From Paraspadella gotoi (taxonomy: Eukaryota > Chaetognatha), in NCBI GenBank assembly GCA_051294375.1, contig CM119264.1, forward strand, positions 16,589,245 to 16,653,244: a stretch of DNA of 64,000 nucleotides, in the 5' to 3' direction. The position numbers and the translations under genes were made by a program. The notes beneath the pieces are model-generated. The model saw nothing but the letters and a program-made list of their open reading frames with translations, was not told where the DNA came from and searched no databases. This document shows positions 51,886-64,000 of the stretch, in pieces (positions within the stretch are counted from its first letter, which is position 1; every line of letters starts with the position of its first letter).

Positions 51886-53120
51886 GTTGGTTAGGGGGAA
51901 AGGGAATTGGTTCCGTTCCTTTGTGACGCTTCAGTGGTCGGCGAATCTTCTTGCTTCGCAAGTATAGTTGTATTATTTGCGTTAAAATTTAAATGTTAAC
52001 TCACTTTTTTCGCGTTTCCCATTCTTCTCCGAACTCTCTCTTCTAATATATCTCTTATCCTATTCGCCTGACGTTAACTTTTGTGAAAACGTAAACAGAA
52101 TGTCGTTTTCTCATCAATAAGTGTCTTGCGCTATTGTACTAAGCTCATTGCTCGATGTCGGACTTACAATTGAAAATTGTAACATGGAAGCTAATTAATG
52201 TAAAAAAAATTCTGCATATTAAATACACATCGAAAATCTTCAACGTCCTAAATGAAGAAAAAAAATTCGTTTCATGAGTTTGGATAAGATTAGTAGATTC
52301 ACTAACATTAATTAACTAACTAACATTACTACAAAGGAAAGGCATTGTTCTTTTGGTTTAACTTCCCGGGATTTCGCTCCCTCTTTAAGACTAAAAATGC
52401 GAATGATATCTCTGCAAATATCAAAACAAGAAAAAAACAAAAGATTTACTTTCGCGATGACCGCAAGCTGTTTTCTGAAAAAAATCACAAAGATCAGACC
52501 ATTTATCAAAAGCCGTGCGTACGCATTCGCACTTGAGAGAATCGTTCGCGTTGAATTTCACTGTTTAGGACTTTAAAGGGGATGAGTGAAGGATGGGGTG
52601 GTTTTTACGCCGGTGAAAGAGCGAGGGGTAGCTTCAGTCCATCAATCAAATTTCAGTCGAAAATTTGAGAGATTTGAGGAAAAACGTGATCACCCAATTC
52701 AATCATTTATCCCGCGCCTATTATCGCGGTAAAACTCAGGAATGTCTTCGTTGTTAACTTGGGATTTGTGCGTTTTACTATAGTTTATATTGTGAGTTCT
52801 ATGTAGTTTAGTAACGATTTTTTCGACGTTAAACGATATTTACTAGGATTGAGTAAATAACTTAAATTACGTAAAATCTGATTAAAAAAAGATGACATTT
52901 TTTTTTTATTAAAATGTTAATTAGACAAGGCAACAATTTTAACAATATAGTTTTCCAACCTCTGACTGCTCTTAACAGTTTTCCATACTGAAAAAAAAAA
53001 AACTGTTTCCGCGAAAAGAAATAAAAGTTGTTCTCGTTCGGGTGAAGCTTTCATTGTGAAAGCCTGAAAACTGTAATTCAAAACAATAGGCCGACGGATC
53101 CAGTGGGTCAGATATAAGGT

Positions 53121-53123
<3 letters not shown>

Positions 53124-53152
<29 letters not shown>
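53124..53152. repeat. (GA)n microsatellite
   Basis: Short GA array in a patch that also carries CGA/GAC trinucleotide runs (53218-53310). Confidence 0.9.
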
Positions 53153-53155
<3 letters not shown>

Positions 53156-53688
53156 GGGGTAGAGAGATAATACTGGTGATGTTGAAGGCATCCCGCGATA
53201 TAATCGCTTCGAAGCGGCGGAGACGACGACGACAACGACGACGATAATGATCGCTAAAATGTTCGAACGACGACGAAGACGACGATGGATACGAGATGAC
53301 GACGATGACGTCCGAGTAACGCTGGTTTTTTTTTTTTTTTAACACTTCAGTTAAGGGGAAAAAGCCGAGATTGTCCGTTGTCGTCGCACAAGCGGCCCCG
53401 CCCAGCCTCGACCAGCCGCGCTTCGTTTCGGAGTCACAACTCGAAGGCGAAGAGAGAAAGCGATCGCAATCAGAAAAAAATGAAAAGTGATTTCTCTTCG
53501 TGAGAAAAATAGAGGAAAGGAATGCAAGACTAATAATAGGAAAGACATAACGAAGATCATGAAAATGAAGGCGAGGAATAAAAAGAAGAACTACGATCGA
53601 ACCGGTGGAGATAAAATAATAATGACTGAGAAAATAATGCTCCTAATGAGAGCTAGGATTGAGATAAAAAAAAAACAGGAAAAGGGAG

Positions 53689-53695
53689 TCTCTCT

Positions 53696-53726
<31 letters not shown>

Positions 53727-53746
53727 TCTCTCTCTCTCTCTCTCTT
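53689..53746. repeat. (CT)n microsatellite
   Basis: About 58 bases of interrupted CT. Confidence 0.95.
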
Positions 53747-54306
53747 CATTTCCGTTTCAAATCTTCGGGAGGATTTTTTTTAGCGCCGTAGGTCAAAAAC
53801 TACCAAACAGAAAGCAACCGAAAACACCGATGTTAATCTGGACTGATGATCGGAAAAGCAATGATGATTGCTGCTGACGGACAATTTTTTTTTTTAGTTG
53901 ATTATGCGTTCGCGCTAGAGATAAAGACTTTATCTGGTCAAGTGTTGAGCTCGGTGTTCACTAAGAGTCGCATGGCCTGGGGACTATTCTTCTATCTCGC
54001 GATCTCAATGTCTTGAAAGTCCTGTTATAGTTGATCCTCGTCGTCGCCGTCGTCGTCGTCGTCGCCGCATTCGCGAATGTTTGATGGATTCGGATTTGGA
54101 TTTCTTAGATCAAAGCCAAGAATCTCGTCGGAGGCAAATCGCTTCGTCGACTCGCTGATCGAACGCGTTGGGCTTCATCTGTCGCCCGCCTTTTTTTCTT
54201 TCAAGTCGCAGTTGCCGATGCGGTTGCCGCCGCGCTCGATCGAACTTGTATCAGGGAACGCGGAAAACGCGCGAGCTCTGGAAATTCGTCGGCTTGATAA
54301 TCGTGA

Positions 54307-54559
<253 letters not shown>

Positions 54560-54741
54560 TCCGAGCGTCGAGGAAAAAAGGTAATTCGACGGCGTCTCCT
54601 ATTTTTTATCTCCGAAAATCGGCGTTCATCTGTTTTCAATCAGAAGAAGAGTTGTTCGAATTTTTCTCTTTTTTTTTAAACTTCAACAAAATTTGCTTTT
54701 TTGTTGTTGAAAAACTCAGCGATAATCCGCCGCCCGACGTG

Positions 54742-54743
<2 letters not shown>

Positions 54744-54813
<70 letters not shown>
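54744..54813. repeat. (CT)n microsatellite
   Basis: About 70 bases of CT lying 190 bases from the GA array; together they form inverted GA/CT arms. Confidence 0.95.
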
Positions 54814-54816
<3 letters not shown>

Positions 54817-55624
54817 GCTGCTGAACAACCGACAATAAAAAACTAAAAAAACAGTGGACACAACGAATTATTTGGTTTTTTAAAAGCTGACTTTTCGGAA
54901 AATTACTCTACTTTCTTTTCTTTTACTCTAAACTTCAGACTAAAAATCTAAATTGCATCTCGGCTGCACGCGCGTTCTCAAACAGTGTAGGTAAACCGGT
55001 ACAATATGTAAATCACTCCGTTTCTGCAGTCTTCTTTTCCAACATTCCTTCTTCCAACCGTCATGATTTTGTCACATTTTGATTGTTCTTTTGTATATAA
55101 ATAATAATATAGAAATGTAAGATTTTTTTAATTAAAAAGCGCAATCTACAGGTCAAGTTTTTTAACTACGCAACCTTTAAGGCCATTGTGACGATAACTT
55201 CATTAAGCATAGGACGTTGGAAAGTGAAAATAACCATTAACCAGACACATTGGCCATAAGAAACAAAAAGGAGATTCCTGGTCTCTTTTCACGTAAACTC
55301 GCCAACTATTCATCAGGGAATTTGAAAATAATCTAGAGAAGTCATTTCAGTTGGAACCAGGAATGAAATTAATTTATTGTTAATTACAAAAGCGAAATAC
55401 CCAAATCTGAACGGATGCTTAGGTTTAATGCGAAATTTGTGAGCTTCATTCTTCAGTTTTCACTCGTCAGTCCACTTTCAACGTTTTTTTCCCCCTGAGA
55501 ATCGCGTCGTCTTGCGTTCAGACGAATCTGTAACGATGGGGCGTGACCCTTCGTCACTGTCGCTCGCCGGATGAACGAGCAGCGACGAACTCTTCGGACG
55601 AGACTACATTTCATTTTTAGTTAA

Positions 55625-55814
55625 CTCTCGGCTTTGAGTCCGTCAAAGACGATGACGACGAAGACGACGACGAAGACGACGTCGAAACCGCCTTCGCTCA
55701 ACGTCGACGCCCATCGATGAAAGAAAAACGATGGATAAGCAGCATTTCTGAGAAAAAGTGCCTCGTCAGAACCGAAGGCGAAGTTCGCGTCTCTTTGGAT
55801 TAATTAATAACGAA

Positions 55815-55847
<33 letters not shown>

Positions 55848-56111
55848 TACGCCAGCCCCCGCGACCAGGGCCTCAAACGACGACGCTATCGCCTTCTCTT
55901 TCGGATTTACTCCGCGTGGGGAGGACCAGCGTCCCCTCGACGACGTTTCTCTTTCCTCGGACATAGTCGGCGCCATTTTGGATTTAGTGACGTCGTCGGT
56001 CGAGGACCGGAAGCGAGATGGCGTTAGCGGGGCTGTCGGGGATGAGAACGCCTTATGCCACGCCGCATTTCATCAGACGGTGAGGCAGGCCAGCTTTGGG
56101 ATGAGAAGTCG
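55625..56111 (+). pseudogene. Coding-like exon region interrupted by one TAA beside a trinucleotide repeat
   Basis: One frame runs from an acceptor-like tttttag (55625) through FESVKDDDDEDDDEDDVETA to a TAA at 55802. It then stays open through a (ACG)n run and an acidic segment (DDVSLSSDIVGAILDLVTSS) to a possible donor AGTCG|GTAGGT at 56111, in phase with the Kv1 T1 exon. The stop may mean two exons, a decayed exon or an assembly error. A competing frame (55758-56027) is also open. Confidence 0.3.
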
Positions 56112-56168
56112 GTAGGTTATAAGGGGTAGGGAAAGGTCACGAAGGTCGTGAATTGATGGTGATGATTA

Positions 56169-57276
56169 GAGCGTAGTGAAAGTCAGGTATGAAAATGCTA
56201 AAGTCAATTATGAATAACGTATCACCAGTGAACATTAATTTTAAAAATTAATCTTATGTTTTTTTTTATTTTTGCAGTAGGCGATATTTATACATACTAA
56301 GTTACTAACTAAATAAAATCTAAAAATGAACTTTTCTTAATTTCAATAGCAGATTTGAATTCTTCGTTAAAAGTTGATAAAAGAAAATATAAATCTTTTG
56401 AAACAATTCATTAATTAAAAGAGTTAAACATTAAAAGAAATATATTTAATACAGAAAAATTTAATTTTCTAATTTTTGACCCTCTTAAATTAAGTCTTAA
56501 TGAATGATTTTTTAATCTTATGTTTTTTTTATTTTTGCAGTAGGCGATATTTATATATTATACTATCTAAATAAAATCAAAAAATGAACTTTAAAAGAGT
56601 TAATTTTAATTTTCTAATTTTTGACCATCTTAAATTAAGTCTCAATGAATGATTTTTTAAAAAATAGCTATATTTCTTTTTATGAACTTTTTTATGACGA
56701 ATTCAAATTTGAAAAAATTCTAACAAACAGGTACGGTAATTCAAATGTGTTACGCCGCAGTGATTGCCTTATCAGTGATAAGTGATAAGTTATCACGTAT
56801 ATTTTTTGTGACATAACATGACATGATGTGACATGACTACAATAACTTTCTTAGCCCGTATATATCTGACACGCACTGCATTGAGATTTTGTTTTTTATT
56901 CTTTATAGTTTTAGGATTTCCTAAAGGCGGCGCTAGCATTCCCTTACATTTGATTTTTTTTCTGTCTTGACAAATGAGAAACCAACTATATACATTGTGC
57001 AAGTTATGAGCATTTTTAATATAAGTGGGACAGACCGACGGACAGACATACCGACCGACTGACCGACCGAAAAGTGACTTATAGAGTTACTAAAAACCAT
57101 TTTGAAATTATTACATTTATTAGGTACTATATATTATTAGGTTTTATATATAAATACAGCCTACTGCGTAAATTTATAAGAAAATGTTTTTATACATTAA
57201 TTTTTATTAGTACAATATTGTTCATAGCTCACTTTTAAAATGTTAATTAAAGTTAATTTAGAATTTTTACTACGCA
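56169..57276. mobile_element. Foldback element, copy 2, with nested insertion
   Basis: Starts gcgtagtgaaagtc and ends tttttactacgc, matching the element at 12603-13424. About 360 bases (56727-57088) containing the gacagaccgacgg repeat are inserted between ttctaac and ccattttgaaattatt, a junction that is continuous in copy 1. Confidence 0.7.
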
Positions 57277-57434
57277 TTTTATCTTAGTTCGTTTCGTTAC
57301 TTTTCTTTTGCCATTGTAATTAGTAATTGCTATCGCCATTGCTGGCAATTTTAATCTTGCGTCTCATAAGAAATCGCGACATTTTATCTTCCTCGCCTCC
57401 CTTTCATTTTGTATTTGTTGCCTTTCATTCATTC

Positions 57435-57547
57435 AAAGGTATAGAAGAGAAATGTTAAAACAAAAACAAGGCATAAGTGAAGCGGCGGAAAGACAAAAGG
57501 AAACTATTGCCTTGTTTTTGTTTTTACATTTCTTTTCTATACCTTTT
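57435..57547. repeat. Hairpin with about 40-bp arms
   Basis: caaaggtatagaagagaaat...aaaaacaaggca pairs with tgccttgtttttg...atttcttttctatacctttt across a 34-base loop. Arms are nearly perfect. Confidence 0.85.
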
Positions 57548-58394
57548 GTTTTGTTTTTTTAATTGTTCTCTCCGTTTAATTTTCTTTTTGTTTCCTTTTT
57601 GTTTGAAAATTTTCGTTTAGTTTTCTTTTTTTGTACTTATTCTCCCTCTAATGTTTTCTTTCCAATATGAACTCTTTTCCTAACTAAATTATTTTTAAAC
57701 TTATAGCACAATTTTCTAGTCATTGAATTAATTTTTATTCTCCTAAATTTAAGTTTTTTTAGGTCTAGAATTAATAATCACCGAGGAAGGGAATTGCAGA
57801 AGTTTTTATTTGATTCTGTTTTCAGTATTGAAATGATTAGGTATGGGAAAGTTATAAGTTATAAGTTATAAGTGCGCGAATAAAGATCCTTGTTTTCTAT
57901 CCTTCTAAAAGGTCCGGAAGACATGTCTAAAGCATTTGAACAGTTTTTTTCACAATCCAGAAGGGTGTTAAGTAAATGCCTAAAATGCTGAATTTATACT
58001 GCACGGCAAAGTATTCCCTTTTCTAAATACCTTATTTCCCCACATGTTGACAAAAACATCACCAGTATTAAGAAGAAACATTTCTGTATGAAAAAGTCAT
58101 CGGTAATACTTTTTAGTTTTTCAGATGGTCTGAACAAAATTGAGTTACCCAAATTTCTACTTGAGTCTTTAAGAATCCCCATTTATTTCTATTTTTTGCC
58201 ATCCCCTTCCACAAGGGAGCTGCATAGTAGCAAAAATAAAACAAAAAACTATCCATTAAACTGCCACTATTTCTGCATATAATTTTTTATGAACGAATAC
58301 TGTAACTTGCCTGTCGCGCATGTCAACAGTCGGTGAAATCATTAATTTTAATTTTAATTTTAATTCTCGAACACTTTCGTTCTCTTTCTTTGCC

Positions 58395-58441
58395 AAATAC
58401 ATCGAGTTTTCGTCGTCCCTGTCCCCATCGCGCTGGAAGTG

Positions 58442-58473
<32 letters not shown>

Positions 58474-59011
58474 AGAGAGACGAGATGAAGAGAGAGAGAG
58501 AGAGATGAGAGTGAGAGAGAGAGAGACTCATCATATTCATACATCAAGTGGTTTTGTACGTCCCTGTTCCTCATCGCGCATGAAGTGGAGAGAGAGAAAG
58601 AGAAAGAGTAGAGAGAGAGAGAGAGAGTAGAGGAGAGAGAAGAAGAGAGACTCGTCATTTTCATAGCATTCTAGTTTTCGTCGTCGACACTGTCACCCTC
58701 ATCGTGGCGCTGGATCAGTGGAGGAAGGAAAAAGAGAGAGAGGAGAGGAGAGAGAGAGCGAGAGGAGAGAGAGAGAGAGCAGAGAGAGAAACTATCGTCA
58801 TTTTTCATACCTATCGAGTTTTTGTCGTCCTGTCCTCCCATGCTCGCGCCTGGAAGTGGAGGAGAGAAAAAAGAGAGAGAGAAGAAGAGAGAGAGAGAAG
58901 AGAGAGAGAGAGAGGAGAGAGAGAAGAGAGAGAGAGAGACGCGATTTTCATTCATCGAAGTTTTCGTCGTCCCTGTCGACGCCTCGCGACTGAATTGGAG
59001 AGAGAGAGGAG

Positions 59012-59048
<37 letters not shown>

Positions 59049-59080
59049 GAGAGAGACGTAGAGAGAGAGAAGAGACTGCG
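58395..59080. repeat. Higher-order tandem repeat of about 130-150 bp units with embedded GA tracts
   Basis: Five units each contain catac(a)tcgagtttt-like, cgtcgtccctgt-like and ctggaagtggag-like segments followed by a GA tract. Unit starts are near 58395, 58540, 58662, 58805 and 58955. Confidence 0.85.
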
Positions 59081-59817
59081 TCAATATTTCGATAAAGACC
59101 CCAGTCACAATTTTGAAAAAAATATTTCGTCATAATTGTCATTTTTTCATTAGTTTTCTTTAGTTTCCTTTCCTTTCCTTTCCCTTCTGCAATATCGATA
59201 TCCATCACTGCCCATTTTTCCAGATTTCCTTGCAAGTTTCGAATTTTCTCCCATTTCCCATGCGTCGACGGTGTTCCATTTCAACAATTTTTAAACCCAA
59301 CGCCGTGGCGTTTCCCTCGCCTCAAACGCCCCGTCTCTCCTCCCCCCGCCTCCCCCTTTTTCTTCCCGAGCCACCTTTTTTTTTTTCTCGGCACGCGCCA
59401 AAGATCGTCTTTTCCTTCGCTCGTAATTGGTCCATCAGACTTTCGACCTCAATCGCCAATGAAAAAGCTCACTCCGGTTGGCGAACCACCGAGAGGCCCG
59501 TCCGATCATCCTGCTCCGAATGTCCCGCGCTCAAGGAGAGAGAAAAAAACTGAGTTTCCTTGGAAAAAAAAAAAAAAAAGAGGATTCGTTCTTGGTGGCA
59601 AGGAAGGCGAAATCTTATTTAATGTAAAAGAAATAAAATGGGGGAAGGGAGTCTGAGAAAAAAATAGAAAGAAAAAAAAAACAAAAAGGGGGAAAAAAAT
59701 TGTTTTATTATTTTGGTTTTTGGTTGCTCTCCTTTCTAACCAAGGGAACAGTCCGAGCACACTGCTCGATGCAGAATCATCATCGGCAACAGCCTGTTCT
59801 TGCAATGCTGAGAGTTG

Positions 59818-59895
59818 GAGAGAGAGAGAGAGAGAGAAAGAGACTCGTCCTCTCCCTCATCGATTTGCTCTACGGAAACGCTCTCTCTCTCTCTT

Positions 59896-59935
<40 letters not shown>

Positions 59936-59949
59936 TCTCTCTCTCTCTC

Positions 59950-59980
<31 letters not shown>
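59818..59980. repeat. Inverted (GA)n and (CT)n pair
   Basis: GA at 59818-59840 faces CT at 59880-59980, able to pair as a hairpin. Confidence 0.9.
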
Positions 59981-60029
59981 CTTCCCGATCCTCCCCCTCT
60001 GCGGCGGCGGCGAGTCGGCCGCAACCACC

Positions 60030-60151
60030 ATGGACCCTCCTGTGTGGTTCTTTGCCCCATTCTCCGCCGCCGCCCCGTCTCCGCCCCCACCCCCTTCTAA
60101 CTCCCCCCCACTCCATCCCGCCCATCTAACGGATTCGATCTTTAACACTTG
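60030..60151 (+). CDS. Candidate alternative first coding exon of the Kv1 gene (variant 5, weak)
   Basis: An ATG in an optimal context (accaccATGG) opens MDPPVWFFAPFSAAAPSPPP. The frame can leave through a weak donor (ACTTG|GTTTAT) with two bases over, in phase with the T1 exon; unspliced it is a 45-codon ORF ending at 60167. It might equally be an upstream ORF or promoter region. Confidence 0.25.
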
Positions 60152-60954
60152 GTTTATCAACGCTTAGCTGATTCTCAGTCGGAACGAAATATATAAAAAA
60201 AAGGTATTTCTCATATCAGTGATTCTTTCTTTTTCTTCTTCTACTTTTCGTTTTGTCTCCTTCTTTCCTTCTTTCTTTCTCTCTCTCTCTCTTTCTTAAG
60301 AATCCGTGTTTTCGATCAACTTTTCCAACGCGACGGATCTGCGCGCGCTTATCGGCCGTCTTGTCCCCACGTGTCGGGCGTCACGTCGTTTTCCGCGATC
60401 TCCAGGAAGTTTTTTCCTGTTCGGCCGCCCGCTTCTCCCTTCTTTGTATACATTTCGAATGTTCTTAAATGGACACCACGTGCATACGTCACTTGGATGA
60501 CGTTCCTTGACGATCCTCTCCTTGACGCTTCTCCGCCAATTTTTTGACAACATATCACGACACAAATTCTTTTGAAATGAATTGATCTTCGACTTCGTTC
60601 GTTGAACTCACTGCATTGAAATTTTTTTTCTCGGCCCTCAGTTCGAGCAGAAATCGAGAAAAAAATCAACTTTATTAAAACGTAATTAATAAGAGCTTTG
60701 TCGTAAACTAGGTAACTATATAGATAAATGAATTTTTTAAAATATTTTGATTTTATGCATATTGAAAAATATTTATTTGAATGATTTGTTTTAAATAATA
60801 AATGATCCTGACGGTTTAACAAAATGGCGCGGATCTTATCCTGATTCCCTTTCATATTTTGTGACTCCGATGACGAGTTTGTGGATGGGCAAACCTTCCG
60901 TCATCGCGGCTCAACTCTCAGCGGATTAGATTTTTAAAAAATTGTTCCAGTTTG

Positions 60955-61157
60955 TCACTAATGACAAATCAACGCGAGGCGGGAAATTTTCTCAAAGCTT
61001 CATGCAACGAATCCTCCGATTAAAGCGAATCCGAAGGAGGAACAAAACAGATTCTTCGTCGACGTCGTCCTATTTGTCGTCGTCGTCAGAAAGACCCGTT
61101 TCGGCGATGGAACCGCCGCGACTAAAGCTCGAATCGGGTGGGCAGAAAAGGCGCTAA
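60955..61157 (+). other. Open, basic, Ser-rich segment after an acceptor-like site
   Basis: Following ttgttccag, a 67-codon frame (FMQRILRLKRIRRRNK, SSTSSYLSSSSERP) ends in TAA. It could be a terminal exon of an unseen gene or leader sequence of the next exon. Not assigned. Confidence 0.3.
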
Positions 61158-61315
61158 TGGACGGAGGGTGACGGCGCGTATCCGTTTCTTCGGAAACGGA
61201 GCGCCACGCCCTCCAACACGAAAGTTTTCGCTGTCGCCGTCGACGTATCCGAGTTTCTCAGTCTCTCTCTCTCTCTCTAATTCGGTTATAACGTCGCCGA
61301 CCGTAAAATTCCTCA

Positions 61316-61764
61316 ATGAGTTCCTTGGAAGAAACGGAGCACCTCGTCAACGACGCCTTCGAGGACGCCGACGCCGCTCACTCCGCCCACGCCGCCCATG
61401 CCTCCGACGCCGTCTTCGCGGACGTTTCCGCTGACCTTGCCTACAAAGACGCCGCCGCTGCCGTCGTTGCCGCGCGAAAACACTTGAACGCCTTCGAAAA
61501 CCCCGAAGTAGTTTCGGATGAAGGCGACGTCGGCGCCAGTCGCGGCGACGGAGCAGTTTTTAGGTTGACTTCCTATCCTTTGACTAACGCCGACCAAAAG
61601 CGCCGGCAATGGAGCCAATCGCAGCGCGATAACGACAGTAACAAAACGGGAAGTGTGGCCTCGTATCACGATGATGTCGCCATCTTGAATCCGCGCGCCG
61701 TGAGTCCGAAGGGGACCCCGACGACAGGGAAAAAAAGAGAATCGGGAAGGAGGAAGTCGGAGAG
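61316..61764 (+). CDS. Best candidate first coding exon of the Kv1 gene (variant 6)
   Basis: An ATG directly after an in-frame TAA opens MSSLEETEHLVNDAFEDADA. The frame continues for 149 codons with GC-rich coding composition: an Ala/Asp-rich helix, a Ser/Asn region and a basic end (KKRESGRRKSER). It stops at donor GAGAG|GTTTGT with two bases over. Joined to the T1 exon it reads [11 protein letters not shown], matching the R-SFPKLS junction known from molluscan Kv1. It is the nearest supported exon upstream of T1. A GA array follows 26 bases later. Confidence 0.55.
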
Positions 61765-61786
61765 GTTTGTGTTCTGAAATAAATAA

Positions 61787-61790
<4 letters not shown>

Positions 61791-61862
<72 letters not shown>
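61791..61862. repeat. (GA)n microsatellite
   Basis: About 70 bases of GA shortly after the donor at 61765. Confidence 0.95.
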
Positions 61863-62211
61863 TAATTTTTTCCGACAACCGCTTCGGCAGCAGCTTCCAC
61901 GTCCGTATACGTAGAGCCTATACTATAGGGAAGGAGAATTATAGTAGGTGCGAAGAGGTCGCTCTGATTCAGATGACACTTAACAATTTTCACTTTATAA
62001 TTAACAAATAATGAAACTCATCTACATAAAACTCATTTTCAGGAACCCTGTTGAAAACTGATGGATTAATGTAAATAAAACAAGCAATCCTACCGCTGGT
62101 CTTATGATAGGCTTTGGTGCTTTTGCTGTGGCCGTTTTGGGTCGCATGATATCATATGCAGTCCTACTTAATTATTATTATATTGTATATACTTTCGTCT
62201 CATTTATTCTA

Positions 62212-62331
<120 letters not shown>

Positions 62332-62339
62332 TGGGCATC

Positions 62340-63200
62340 TGACAGAGCAAGCGACAGTTAATCCCATATCTTTATCTCTTTCCTTTCTTGTTGTACTCTT
62401 CAACCTTGGCGTTTTTTCTTTCCTCCGACGATCCAAGGACATCATGGAAAGGAAGGATCGAAATTTTAATAAAATAAGAACACAAATAACACAACTCAAA
62501 CCCAAAAAAAACAATATTAGTTTAACAAAAATTAATGTTGTTAGGCAATTCATAGACTAGTAATGAATGATATGAAATTAATTGGTTTTTTAAAGTAAGT
62601 TAGTTTGTAAAACCGAGAGAGTTTAAACTCAATCCCAAAACGGTTTCGAATAAATTTGAAATGGATGTAAACTGGTTTAAATTTCTGAAATTGGTTTTTG
62701 AAATTTCATTTCTGTACCGACATCGTTTTTTCCCATGGGCCGCCTATGGGCAGGGCGCTTCATTAGACATTAAAATGGAGAGCAGCAGAGGGAAAAAGAA
62801 GGAAGATTTCGTGTGGTTGGGGTTTGGAAAGATTTTTTTTTTAATGCCTATTCTTTGTTGAAGAACCTTTAAGTTTCCATTTTTCCTCATTACAGATAGT
62901 TTAATGTATATATTATTTTTACTGGGGTTATTTCATTTTTAAACTGGCCTAAGCCTTATGTTTACATTTCCTTCCTACCCGAGAAGTCACAAAACAACGA
63001 TAAACGTTGATTGTGTACATTGTTTTAAAACGAAAAGGGGTCTCCTCCGGATAACTTTAAACTAATATAATATTAAAAATTTGTACTTTTAATCGTATGA
63101 ACAAAAAAATTCACTGAGAACCAATAAGGGATCTCGAAAACATAAGAGAATTTAGATTGAACGCTGATTCGGTCGATAATGACCTCTGTGCTTTCAGCGG
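62340..63200. other. Kv1 intron, AT-rich
   Basis: No supported exon. A short GC-richer patch lies at 62735-62810. Confidence 0.5.
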
Positions 63201-63208
63201 TTTTGCAG

Positions 63209-63325
63209 CGGGACAAAATTCTAAGCGAACATGCAACCCGGTCTCTCATGCTGCAACTGGGATGGATTAAACCCGGTGGAAAGGAACCCGGATCAAAGCG
63301 GCTTGAGACGTTGTGCGTCCGATGA
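63209..63325 (+). other. Possible exon, 38 codons and stop
   Basis: After a good acceptor (cagcggttttgcag) a frame opens with RDKILSEHATRSLMLQLGWI and ends in TGA at 63325. It looks coding but has no phase-matched donor to the T1 exon. It may be an alternative exon carrying a stop, or chance. Confidence 0.25.
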
Positions 63326-63716
63326 TGGATGGACGACCGGGTACTTTCGTAGTGCCTTTTTCGTACGGCGGAAGAGAGAGTAGTAAGGGAAAGGAATATT
63401 TTTGCGTATGTTTCAAAAAAAAAATGCTACGTTAGGGGCAGGGACAGCTTGGAAAAATAGATTTAAACCCATGGATGCGTGTTTAGACTTAAGTTTCTAT
63501 GCATATGAATGCATTGGAGTAACTCTCTCAATGAGAGTCTCATTTTACATTAATATACTTCAAATACAGTAAACCAAAGTATATCAAAATCGCATAAAGG
63601 TTGTATTATCGGTTGTATTATCTCTCAATGTATTCTTTCCCTCACCCCACCCGTTTCCACCCTTCCTCCGGAACCTTATTTTCCCCTCCCTCCCCGGACC
63701 CCCCCCTGCTTATCAG

Positions 63717-64000
63717 GTCGTTTCCGAAAAACCTTTCCACGACGGAATCTCCCCGCATCGAGGAACAGGCGGAACCCACGGAAGGTCAGGTGGGATCGCC
63801 GTCGGACCTGGACGCCCCCGATCCTTCGGAACGCATCGTCATCAACATTTCCGGGATGCGGTTCGAGACGCAATTGAAAACGCTTCAGCAGTTCCCCGAC
63901 TCGCTGCTGGGCGACCCGGCGAAGCGGGTCAAGTACTACGACCCGCTCCGCAACGAGTACTACTTCGACCGGAACCGGCCGTCCTTCGACGCCATCCTCT
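63717..64000 (+). CDS. Shaker/Kv1 voltage-gated potassium channel, T1-domain exon (partial, runs off window)
   Basis: Forms tetrameric K+ channels that repolarise neurons; the T1 domain drives subfamily-specific assembly in the cytosol. The acceptor cttatcag precedes [17 protein letters not shown], a linker also seen in other Kv1 proteins as SFPKLS or SLPKLS. T1 then begins [19 protein letters not shown], with [35 protein letters not shown] to the window end. These are diagnostic Kv1 motifs rather than Kv2-4. The exon starts with the last base of a split codon, so the upstream exon must leave two bases. Membrane segments lie beyond the window. Confidence 0.95.

Noticed and set aside
52572-52671. 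Short frame beginning MSEGWGGFYAGERARGSF as another Kv1 N-terminus
   Set aside because: Resembles an inactivation ball, but no good donor in the required phase.
59700-60167. 155-codon plus-strand ORF through a CT array
   Set aside because: Leu-Ser repeat artefact; only the ATG at 60030 in a good context was kept as a weak candidate.

Overview
This window is nuclear DNA from an invertebrate animal, most likely a protostome and perhaps a lophotrochozoan. The evidence is GC-richer coding exons set in AT-rich DNA, GT/AG introns with conserved phases, and animal-only genes: a MyTH4-RhoGAP protein, a D1-like dopamine receptor and a Shaker/Kv1 channel. The DNA is saturated with (GA)n/(CT)n microsatellites, foldback elements and interspersed repeats. 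It holds four N gaps. The species cannot be read from the sequence.

Layout. 1-2.7 kb: a minus-strand multi-exon gene for a protein with an N-terminal hydrophobic segment and a short collagen-like stretch; its 3' end may lie outside. 4.2-7.7 kb: the last exons of an ARHGAP39/Vilse-type gene (plus). 8.4-14 kb: a CpG-rich promoter-like block, then transposon remnants. 14.4-16.0 kb: a small secreted gene (minus), about 184 residues, with a discoidin-like (F5/8C) pattern, assembled here from four exons. 16-25 kb: repeats and a large gap. 25.4-32.0 kb: a complete six-exon D1-like dopamine receptor of 811 residues with a greatly enlarged third intracellular loop. 33.1-40.8 kb: an unrecognised seven-exon gene (381 residues). 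A single-exon 508-residue ORF with an N-myristoylation motif sits inside its second intron. 44.9-64 kb: the 5' region of a Kv1 channel. The T1-domain exon starts at 63717 and runs off the window. Several upstream ATG-bearing exons all end in the splice phase this exon needs.

Together the recognisable genes are neuronal: dopamine signalling, Kv1 excitability, and Rho signalling of the Vilse axon-guidance type. They are not an operon and nothing in the sequence shows shared regulation. The points most worth checking are the Kv1 alternative N-termini, the microsatellite-derived loop of the dopamine receptor, a one-base phase shift over the conserved RhoGAP motif, a hammerhead-like retroelement motif with a 67-bp perfect palindrome, and microsatellites that abut splice sites.
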